This document shows, in pieces, positions 47,615 to 53,711 of a stretch of DNA of 53,711 bases. Origin of the DNA: CAYFQV01 sp964654185 (lineage in GTDB: Bacteria > Spirochaetota > Spirochaetia > DSM-27196 > PWMO01). The stretch's first letter is position 1. Each line of letters starts with the position of its first letter. The translations under genes were made by a program, and so were the position numbers. The DNA is taken from assembly GCA_964654185.1 (NCBI GenBank), contig CAZZIE010000009.1:1-53711 (forward strand), in the 5' to 3' direction. Below the pieces are notes generated by a model that saw only the letters and a program-made list of their open reading frames with translations, searched no databases and was not told where the DNA came from.

Positions 47615-48634
47615 GTGACCGCAGCCCGCACCGCGCATCACCAACCGGAAGACGATCGGGGGCCGCAGCCTTCGGTCGTCTTTCTTTTTGGACCTACCGC
47701 CACCGGCAAGACAGCCCTCCTCAAAGACCTCTTTGGGAACGATGTCAACGGTCCAGCCGAGATCATCAGCGCCGATTCAATGCAGGTGTATCGGCACATG
47801 GACATTGGAACCGCCAAACCAACTCCGGAAGAGCGGGCGGCGTTACCGCACCACCTCATCGATCTCAAGGAGCCCGACGAGGGCTACCACGTCGGCGAGT
47901 TCGTCACCCGGACCGAGCGTCTGGTCCAGGAGATCACCGACCGCGGCGCCCTGCCGGTGATTGCCGGGGGCACCGCCTTCTACTTCAAGGTCTTCCTCCA
48001 CGGCCTGCCGGGGACCCCCGAAGCGAGGCCGGAAACCCGCGGCGCCCTGCAGGAGCGCCTCGAGCAGGAAGGCCTTGCCGCTCTGCGCCGGGAGCTCGAA
48101 GAGCGCGACCCGGAGTCCGCCGCCCGCATTGCTGAAACCGACACCTATCGCATCCTCCGGGTCCTGGAGGTCCTCTATGAAACGGGCAAACCCCGCTCCG
48201 CCTTCGCCGTACCCGCGGAGCCGCGCCGGGACATGCGGATACTCACCGTCGGGCTCTACCGCGAACGGAGTGAGCTCTACACCCGCATCAATGCCCGTGT
48301 GGAGGAGATGATGGCCGCCGGCCTCCCCGACGAGGTCCGCCGCCTCACCGCCATGGGCTACGCCCCGCCCGACCCGGGCATGCGCGCCATCGGCTACCGG
48401 GAGTTCTTCCGGGAGCCCCCTGGGGGGGCCTCATCCCAGGAGCGGCGGCCCCTCCGCAGCCTCGACACCGAGGGGCCGGCAATCACCAGTGAGATCCAGC
48501 GCAACTCCCGGCGCTACGCCAAGCGCCAGCTCACCTTCTTCCGGAAGCTTCCGGCTGTCGAGTGGTTCGAGCCGGAAGACGCACACAGAATCGGCGGCCT
48601 GATCCGGGACTTCCGGCGGAGTACTGCGAGCTGA
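47615..48634 (+). CDS. miaA: tRNA dimethylallyltransferase
   Basis: 339 residues. It adds a dimethylallyl group to A37 of tRNAs that read UNN codons. P-loop GPTATGKTALL, the substrate segment SADSMQVYRHMDIGTAKP, PHHLIDLKEPDEGYHVGEF and VIAGGTAFYFKVFLHGLP are all in place; RELEERDPESAARI and DTYRILRVLEVLYETGKPRS are the middle blocks. The N-terminus has about 17 extra residues before the first strand. GTG 47615 is the first codon after the rpoZ stop with GAAGAG upstream. Slightly longer than the usual about 310 residues. Confidence 0.95.
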   Translation: MTAARTAHHQPEDDRGPQPSVVFLFGPTATGKTALLKDLFGNDVNGPAEIISADSMQVYRHMDIGTAKPTPEERAALPHHLIDLKEPDEGYHVGEFVTRTERLVQEITDRGALPVIAGGTAFYFKVFLHGLPGTPEARPETRGALQERLEQEGLAALRRELEERDPESAARIAETDTYRILRVLEVLYETGKPRSAFAVPAEPRRDMRILTVGLYRERSELYTRINARVEEMMAAGLPDEVRRLTAMGYAPPDPGMRAIGYREFFREPPGGASSQERRPLRSLDTEGPAITSEIQRNSRRYAKRQLTFFRKLPAVEWFEPEDAHRIGGLIRDFRRSTAS

Positions 48635-48743
48635 CGAACCTCCGGGGCGTCCGGGCACGCGGCCGTCCGTCGCAGGCACTCATCACGTCCCGGGGTGACT
48701 CGTTCCCCCGGCGCATGATATCATTGCCCAAGATTTAGATGTA

Positions 48744-50807
48744 ATGGACCTGTTGGTGAAAAAGTCTTCTTTGACGGTGCACGTTGTCATCATCGCCCTG
48801 ATTCTCTTCCTCGCCTTTGCCGGGGTGTCACTCGTGGGACTGGCTCTTGCGGTTCGTTCGGTTACCGACGATCTCGGCGGCGGCTTCGCAATGGAACGCG
48901 TTGAAGGTGCCAACGCCCGGATTGCCGGCCGGCTGCAGAGGGAGGCCGCCCTCGCGCAGCAGCTTGCAGATTCACCGACGATCCACCGCTGGTTGCGGAA
49001 CAGCGGGAACGAGACACTTCGCGAAGAGGCTTTTGCCGAGCTCGAGAGCTATCGCGCTTCATTCCAGGACGACAACTACTTCATTGCCGTGGACGAGTCG
49101 CTGACCTACTACAATCAGCCGCCTGAGGGCGATCTGGTGCGGACACCACTGGATCCCGAACGTCCGGCAGACGAGTGGTACTTCGCCACCGCGGAGTCGT
49201 CCGAACCGGTCTCGTTCAATCTTGACTACAACCCGGACCTGGATGTGAGCCGGGTCTGGATCAACTGCCTGGTGCGAGACGGCGGTGAGTTACTCGGGAT
49301 TGCCGGCACCGGCATGGAGATCACCGAGCTCGTCGCCCGGCTCGTCTCCGAAGGGCGCGGAAACACGACGACCATGCTTACGGATCTCGATGGGATCATT
49401 CTCGCGCATCCGAATGCCGAGATCATGGAGACAAATGCCCGCGCGACGGATAGCGCAGCAAAGACTCGTGTGTTTGATTTCGTCGGAGGCCCTGAGGATC
49501 GAGCGGCTCTCGAAGAGCTCATGGACGCGGCGCTCGCCGGGGAGACCCGGGCGCAGCGCCTGACAATCAACGGACAGAGCCTCATTGCCGCGGTAACGCA
49601 TCTCGCCGAGCTGGATGCCTTCATGGTCGGCGCGGTAGATCCCTCCGCCTTTGTCTCTCTCCGGGATTTCACCGCCCTCTTCATCCTGGTGATCGTCTTG
49701 ATCCTGGTGGCGCTGACGGTCCTCGCCGTGGTGATTCAACGTCGGGTTCTGTCGCCGCTCGCCACCCTGACCGCCTCCGCGCGGAAGATCGCAGACGGGG
49801 AGTATCATCTCTCGCTGCCCACCCGTCGCGGCGACGAGATCGGCACTCTCTCGCAGAGCTTCAGCGAGATGGCTTCGCAGATCCAGGCGTATACCGGCCG
49901 ACTCGAGGGGATGGTGCAGCAGCGGACGGCCGAGCTCGAAGAGTCCAACCGGCAACTGGACGCCACGAATCGCGCCCTCACCGAGAGTATTGAGTACGCT
50001 CGCCTCATCCAGGAAGGGGTGAGCGATGCGACGTCGGTTCTCCGGAGTCGTCTCCCCCGGCACTCGGTGTTTCAGCGGCAGCGGGATATCGTCGGCGGCG
50101 ACGCCCTCTTTGCCATGGAGGTCGAGGGCGAGGGTGTGATTCTCGCCGTCGTTGATTGCGAAGGACACGGCGTGTCCGGGGCTCTCATGACCATGATGGC
50201 CGGTTCCTTCCTCCGGCAGATCATCCCGTACCGAGATCATCGGGACCCGGCAGGCATTCTGAAGGATGTAGAAGAAGCGGTTCACCGATCCCTGAGCCGT
50301 CAGGCCGCGGAAGGTGAAGGCCGGGCCGAGTTCACGAGCGGCTTCGACATTGGACTGTGCACCTGTCTTCCCGGCGAAGGGCGCCTCATCTTCGCCGGAG
50401 CCGGTATGCCCATCTACGTGCGGGAAGGGCAGGGAGAGGTCCGTACCCAAGCCGGCCGCCGCAAGGCCATTCGCAGCAGGCACCGCCGGATTCCCGAGAG
50501 GTTCCGGAACGTGGAGCTCGAGCTCGGAGATCGCGCCTTCTTTCTACTCACCGACGGCTTCGTCGATCAGGCCGGCGGCAGCACCGGGCGCGCCTACGGG
50601 ACCCGTCGCCTGGAGCGCTTTCTGTCTTCCTGGGAGCCCGCCGACGTCCGCCCCGATTCGAGCGCCTGGCAAACCGAGTTCGACGAATACCGTGCCGATC
50701 GGCCACAGCGCGACGACGTGCTCTGCCTGGCGTTCACCTTTTCTGATTCGACCGACTCGGATACCCTGAAGGGCGATACAGGAGCTCAGGAGCATCTCGA
50801 TGGGTAG
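48744..50807 (+). CDS. siaA: SiaA-like membrane PP2C (SpoIIE) phosphatase with Cache sensor and HAMP
   Basis: 687 residues. A first membrane helix (about 11-33) and a second (about 308-333) enclose a Cache-type extracytoplasmic sensor with FIAVDESLTYYNQP and ADEWYFATAESSEP. Then HAMP (RRVLSPLATLTASARKIADG), a coiled coil (about 380-425) and a PP2C/SpoIIE phosphatase with metal Asp in VVDCEGHGVSGALMTMM and FFLLTDGFVDQAGG. In Pseudomonas SiaA dephosphorylates SiaC and so turns on the SiaD cyclase. All three partners follow directly. No Shine-Dalgarno; start codon taken at the first ATG. Confidence 0.88.
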   Translation: MDLLVKKSSLTVHVVIIALILFLAFAGVSLVGLALAVRSVTDDLGGGFAMERVEGANARIAGRLQREAALAQQLADSPTIHRWLRNSGNETLREEAFAELESYRASFQDDNYFIAVDESLTYYNQPPEGDLVRTPLDPERPADEWYFATAESSEPVSFNLDYNPDLDVSRVWINCLVRDGGELLGIAGTGMEITELVARLVSEGRGNTTTMLTDLDGIILAHPNAEIMETNARATDSAAKTRVFDFVGGPEDRAALEELMDAALAGETRAQRLTINGQSLIAAVTHLAELDAFMVGAVDPSAFVSLRDFTALFILVIVLILVALTVLAVVIQRRVLSPLATLTASARKIADGEYHLSLPTRRGDEIGTLSQSFSEMASQIQAYTGRLEGMVQQRTAELEESNRQLDATNRALTESIEYARLIQEGVSDATSVLRSRLPRHSVFQRQRDIVGGDALFAMEVEGEGVILAVVDCEGHGVSGALMTMMAGSFLRQIIPYRDHRDPAGILKDVEEAVHRSLSRQAAEGEGRAEFTSGFDIGLCTCLPGEGRLIFAGAGMPIYVREGQGEVRTQAGRRKAIRSRHRRIPERFRNVELELGDRAFFLLTDGFVDQAGGSTGRAYGTRRLERFLSSWEPADVRPDSSAWQTEFDEYRADRPQRDDVLCLAFTFSDSTDSDTLKGDTGAQEHLDG

Positions 50808-51345
50808 TTTTGACATTGCGTCGCTTCGAAATCTCTTCGAAGAGCAGGGCGTCATGATCTGTTTCAACGGGCCGTTCTCGCACAGCGTCATCGAGCAGCT
50901 CGGAGACGCTGTGCGGAACTATCTGCAGAGTGCGAACGCGCCCCGGGACAGCGTGGCGGACGTGTTCTCCGTCTTCATTGAGCAGGCGCAGAACCTGAAG
51001 AACTACGCGGCGTCAACATCCCTGGGGGCCGACGAGTACTCGCCCGAGCGGAACGGAACCCTCGCGATTGCCCGCGAGGAAGATCATTACATTGTCAGCT
51101 CGGGCAATCTCATTCGGAAGGAAGACGCCCCGCCGCTTCGGCAACGTCTGGACGAGATCGCCTCGGCAGATGCCGACGAACTGAAGAAGATGTACAAGAA
51201 GCGTCTGAGGGAGCCCGTCGCGGAGGGCGACGGTCCGGGGCTGGGCCTCATCTTCATGGCGCGGAAGTCTCCTGAGCCGCTGCGGTACTCCATAACGGAG
51301 CACACGAACGGAACCGCCTTCTTCACGATCGGGGTCGTCATATGA
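50800..51345 (+). CDS. siaB: SiaB-like kinase (DUF6272)
   Basis: 181 residues with a degenerate GHKL-type fold: MICFNGPFSHSVIEQLGDAV, SVFIEQAQNLKNYAASTSLG (N-box-like, Glu/Gln/Asn) and GPGLGLIFMARKSPEPLRYS (glycine-rich lid). SiaB phosphorylates SiaC on Ser/Thr in Pseudomonas and so opposes SiaA. Start overlaps the SiaA stop by eight bases, AGGAG-like sequence upstream. Position and fold together make the call solid even though the sequence is far from the type protein. Confidence 0.82.
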   Translation: MGSFDIASLRNLFEEQGVMICFNGPFSHSVIEQLGDAVRNYLQSANAPRDSVADVFSVFIEQAQNLKNYAASTSLGADEYSPERNGTLAIAREEDHYIVSSGNLIRKEDAPPLRQRLDEIASADADELKKMYKKRLREPVAEGDGPGLGLIFMARKSPEPLRYSITEHTNGTAFFTIGVVI

Positions 51346-51372
51346 GACGCAACCGGAAGCGAGGGCACTGAC

Positions 51373-51753
51373 ATGTCCCCACTGAGAATCGATTCAACCA
51401 AGTCGTCTCCGCGGGTCCGATTCGACCCTGAGAGCGGCGTGCTGGAGATTCAGGGAGAGTCCTATCCTGAGAACTCGCAGGAGTTCTACGCACCACTTAT
51501 CGCATGGTTGGATCAGTATCTGCCGGAGGTCACTGGTTCCGTGGTGTTCCGGGTGGGCTTGAGTTACATGAACACCAGCAGTACCAAGTACATGATGGAA
51601 ATGCTCGACCGGATAGAGAAGGCCCATGAGCAGGGTGCGGATGTTCGCGTGGAGTGGTACTGCGATCCCGACAATGCCCGCGCCCTCGACACCGTCGAGG
51701 AGCTCAAGGAGGACTTCTCCATGCCCTTCGCAATCACTACGGAACCGGAATAG
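51373..51753 (+). CDS. siaC: SiaC-like phosphoprotein (DUF1987)
   Basis: 126 residues: VRFDPESGVLEIQGESYPEN, QEFYAPLIAWLDQYLPEVTG, FRVGLSYMNTSSTKYMMEML and DVRVEWYCDPDN are DUF1987 hallmarks. The MNTSSTKYM segment carries the Ser/Thr that is phosphorylated in SiaC. Only the unphosphorylated form binds and activates SiaD. Located between kinase and cyclase genes with short gaps (27 and 4 bases). Confidence 0.88.
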   Translation: MSPLRIDSTKSSPRVRFDPESGVLEIQGESYPENSQEFYAPLIAWLDQYLPEVTGSVVFRVGLSYMNTSSTKYMMEMLDRIEKAHEQGADVRVEWYCDPDNARALDTVEELKEDFSMPFAITTEPE

Positions 51754-51757
51754 CTGC

Positions 51758-52468
51758 GTGCGTTCTCACGAAGACGACATCATGAGATGGGCGGAGGAAG
51801 TTGCCTCCGACGCAGAGAACCGGGACAATCCTCTGTTGGAGGATTTCGTCCGCTTGAAGGACGCCTATGCTCGCCTGCTGCGGCACTTCAATCAGGTAAC
51901 CCGCATCAGTGACAGTTACCAGCAGACGCTGAAAGAGCTCAACGAGTCGCTGGATGCGGCTGCGCGCCAGGATCCGTTGACGCGCCTTCCGAACCGCCGG
52001 AGCATGATCGAGCACCTCGACACGCAGGTGGAACGGGCCGCTCGCTACAATGAGACCTTCTCGGTTCTCCTGTGTGACCTCGATAGATTCAAGAGCGTCA
52101 ACGACACCTACGGACACCAGGCGGGTGACCGCGTGCTTGTGGTCGTCGCCGATGCATTGTTATCGCTGCTTCGCAAAGGAGATGTCTGTGGTCGCTGGGG
52201 AGGCGAAGAGTTCTTGCTCTGCCTCCCCCATACCGGGGAGGGCGGGGCCCGGTCGGTTGCCGAAAAGGTCCGGGCAGAGATCGAAGCGCTTTCCATTCCC
52301 GCCGGAGACGACGAAGTACGACCGACTGTCAGCGTCGGCATATCCGAATACACCGCAGGGGCAACCTTGGACGATACAATTCGCCAGGCCGACACCGCCA
52401 TGTACGCCGCCAAACACATGGGCCGAAATCGGGTGTACGTGTTCGACTCCACGGACGACGCCTCCTGA
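51758..52468 (+). CDS. siaD: SiaD-like diguanylate cyclase
   Basis: 236 residues. An N-terminal helical stretch (about 1-70, FVRLKDAYARLLRHFNQVTR) is the SiaC-binding stalk, followed by a GGDEF domain: DPLTRLPNRRSM, LLCDLDRFKSVNDTYGHQAG and active site WGGEEFLLCLP. An I-site RxxD (RKGD) sits exactly five residues before GGEEF, so product inhibition is likely. Makes c-di-GMP from two GTP. The start is either GTG 51758 or ATG 51782; neither has a clear ribosome site. Confidence 0.9.
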   Translation: MRSHEDDIMRWAEEVASDAENRDNPLLEDFVRLKDAYARLLRHFNQVTRISDSYQQTLKELNESLDAAARQDPLTRLPNRRSMIEHLDTQVERAARYNETFSVLLCDLDRFKSVNDTYGHQAGDRVLVVVADALLSLLRKGDVCGRWGGEEFLLCLPHTGEGGARSVAEKVRAEIEALSIPAGDDEVRPTVSVGISEYTAGATLDDTIRQADTAMYAAKHMGRNRVYVFDSTDDAS

Positions 52469-52686
52469 ACCTCCCGTACGGGCGCAACCGATTGATTCAC
52501 GACCTGTTTCGGGCCTCGCATGAGTGAGTGCCGCTATCTCTCGGCATCGGCGCGACTTGAGTGCCGGTCCGCGGCCGAAGGTTACTTGACACAGCCGGAG
52601 CGAGCAAGTAGGTTAAGACTTCACACTGCGGCAACGAGCATTCCTCGTTCAGTCAGCTAATCCCAGCAGGAAGGAGCGTCGGTCTA
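52469..52686 (+). promoter_or_regulatory. Intergenic region with promoter and leader hairpin of the tiny basic gene
   Basis: TTGACA at 52586-52591, 17 bases, TAGGTT at 52609-52614. The leader contains the stem AACGAG-CATTC-CTCGTT (52633-52649) and AGGAAGGAG about 11 bases before the GTG. The rest (52469-52585) shows nothing clear. Confidence 0.5.
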
Positions 52687-52779
52687 GTGCCAAGCGGACG
52701 AAAGCGCAAGCGCAAGAAGATTGCGACTCACAAGCGCAAGAAAAAGCTTCGAAAGAATCGACACAAGAAGCGCAAGTAG
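52687..52779 (+). CDS. Tiny basic ribosomal-type protein (bS22 / AURKAIP1-COX24-like)
   Basis: 30 residues from a GTG: MPSGRKRKRKKIATHKRKK, then KLRKNRHKKRK. This is nearly the sequence known in Bacteroidetes and related phyla as AURKAIP1/COX24-domain protein, a small 30S ribosomal component. Two thirds of its residues are Lys, Arg or His. It has its own TTGACA promoter and a strong AGGAAGGAG. Too short for usual gene finders. The family call rests on memory of relatives. Confidence 0.82.
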   Translation: MPSGRKRKRKKIATHKRKKKLRKNRHKKRK

Positions 52780-52849
52780 GCCGGGCGCGAGGTAGTCTCG
52801 TTCCCGCCATCCCTCCTGCCTGACTCCGTGCAACCCGGAGATCGGACTC

Positions 52850-53711
52850 ATGATCAAGTCACTGTTCACGCCTCATGACCGGCGCCCGCTGGTCATGGGG
52901 ATCGTGAACGTTACACCGGATTCCTTCTATGCCGAGAGCCGCGTGGCCGACACGTCGGCAGCGCTGCGGCGCGTGGAGGAGATGGTGCGGGCAGGCGCGG
53001 ACATTCTCGACATTGGTGGGGAGTCCACCAGGCCCGGGAGCACCGCCGTCGAGGCGGCTGCGGAACGGGACCGCGTGGTCCCGGTGATCCGGGCCATTCG
53101 CAGCGCGGAGGATCCTACGATCGCGGGGATCCGGATCTCCGTGGATACCCGGAAGGCCACCGTCGCGGAGGCTGCGCTGGATGCCGGTGCGACCATGGTG
53201 AACGATGTCTCCGGTCTCACCGACGATCCGGCGATGATCCCCCTCGTTGCCCGGCGAGGCGTGCCGGTATGCATTATGCACATGCAGGGCAGCCCCGCGA
53301 CCATGCAGAAGAACCCGAGCTACAGCGACCCGGTCCGTGACATCCTGGAAGAGCTCCGGCGACGCGTCGCGGCGGCTCTCGATGGCGGCGTAGATGCGGC
53401 GCAGATTCTGGTGGACCCGGGCATCGGTTTCGGCAAGACGGTCAGGGACAACCTGGAGATTCTGCGGCGGCTGCCGGAGCTCTGCGCGCTCGGCTATCCG
53501 GTACTGGTCGGCCTGTCCCGGAAGTCCTTCCTGGGAAAGATCCTCTCCCACGGCGGCGGACCGGATGGGCGCGGCCCGGACCCTGGCGGCCCGGACCCTG
53601 GCGGCCCGGATGGGCGCGGCTCGGAAGCCCCCCCGGCCCCCGACTCCCCGCCGGCCCCCGACACCCCGCCGGTGCCGGGTGCCCCGTCGGCCCCGCCGGC
53701 AAACCGGTTCG
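52850..53711 (+). CDS. folP: Dihydropteroate synthase, partial at the window edge, with a Gly/Pro-rich insert
   Basis: 287 residues seen. It joins p-aminobenzoate to the pterin diphosphate in folate synthesis. MGIVNVTPDSFYAESR, DILDIGGESTRPGS, ISVDTRKATVAEAAL, NDVSG, MHMQGSPATMQKN, LVDPGIGFGKT and GLSRKSFLGKIL are the conserved blocks in order. After SRKSFLGKIL (about residue 232), where the family goes straight on to the last helices, more than 50 residues rich in Gly, Pro and Asp begin, including a repeated GGPDPGGPD. The C-terminal end lies outside. ATG 52850 is used. Confidence 0.93.
   Translation, partial: MIKSLFTPHDRRPLVMGIVNVTPDSFYAESRVADTSAALRRVEEMVRAGADILDIGGESTRPGSTAVEAAAERDRVVPVIRAIRSAEDPTIAGIRISVDTRKATVAEAALDAGATMVNDVSGLTDDPAMIPLVARRGVPVCIMHMQGSPATMQKNPSYSDPVRDILEELRRRVAAALDGGVDAAQILVDPGIGFGKTVRDNLEILRRLPELCALGYPVLVGLSRKSFLGKILSHGGGPDGRGPDPGGPDPGGPDGRGSEAPPAPDSPPAPDTPPVPGAPSAPPANRF

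Noticed and set aside
1..53711. tRNA or rRNA genes
   Set aside because: No cloverleaf with a convincing T-loop and anticodon arm was found on either strand by eye.

Overview
The window reads as chromosomal DNA of a high-GC, Gram-negative-type bacterium, most likely a spirochaete of the Spirochaetaceae kind. The pointers are an rpoZ-miaA pair with a spirochaete-like omega subunit, periplasmic binding proteins and lipoproteins, a class Ic ribonucleotide reductase, a DUF2291/Rbs-type sugar importer and a 30-residue bS22/COX24-like basic protein. The placement is inference. Two runs of ten N (8895-8904 and 41861-41870) are assembly gaps inside genes; both probably hide little sequence.

Layout. 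1-4.7 kb (minus): an FGE/SUMF1-type secreted protein cut by the window edge, an amidase, a regulator with an N-terminal LuxR helix-turn-helix and a Gfo/Idh oxidoreductase. 5.1-15.5 kb (plus): a DeoR regulator and a sugar regulon with a split transketolase, an FGGY kinase, a fucose-isomerase-fold isomerase, a periplasmic binding protein, a DUF2291 lipoprotein, an Rbs-type ATPase and a permease. It resembles the transketolase route for D-apiose, but the sugar is unproven. 15.8-18.2 kb: a TetR regulator and an ABC-2 exporter. 18.3-23.5 kb (minus): an orphan PEP-synthase-like phosphotransferase, a gutted VapC, an alpha/beta hydrolase and a thioredoxin-CcdA fusion. 23.7-26.3 kb: small secreted or anchored proteins, a VapC/Phd pair and a broken nucleotidyl cyclase. 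26.5-30.2 kb: TrkH K+ transporter with a KdpE/short-KdpD pair.

30.2-38.7 kb is an accessory island: a probable phosphorothioate-dependent type IV restriction enzyme, an IS4-type transposase, many toxin-antitoxin modules (several missing their middle), two degraded copies of the 3' end of nrdB, and a 112-bp direct repeat. It also holds two loci with one design: promoter, short structured RNA, intrinsic terminator, then an ORF carrying an RNase domain. One is an Abi_2 (AbiD/AbiF) HEPN protein, the other an NYN domain fused to a helicase C-terminal half. These are the best candidates for an undescribed system.

38.8-46.7 kb (mostly minus): class Ic nrdB and nrdA with DnaA-box-like sites upstream, a decayed DUF4160/DUF2442 cluster and a GH3 beta-glucosidase. 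47-53.7 kb: a conserved small protein, rpoZ, miaA, a SiaABCD-like switch (PP2C phosphatase, kinase, SiaC, diguanylate cyclase), the tiny ribosomal-type protein and the start of folP.

Two themes recur. Many conserved enzymes carry long Ala/Gly/Pro/Asp-rich inserts (FGE, amidase, PEP enzyme, thioredoxin-CcdA, NrdA, GH3, FolP). Several accessory genes keep both ends but have lost the centre.
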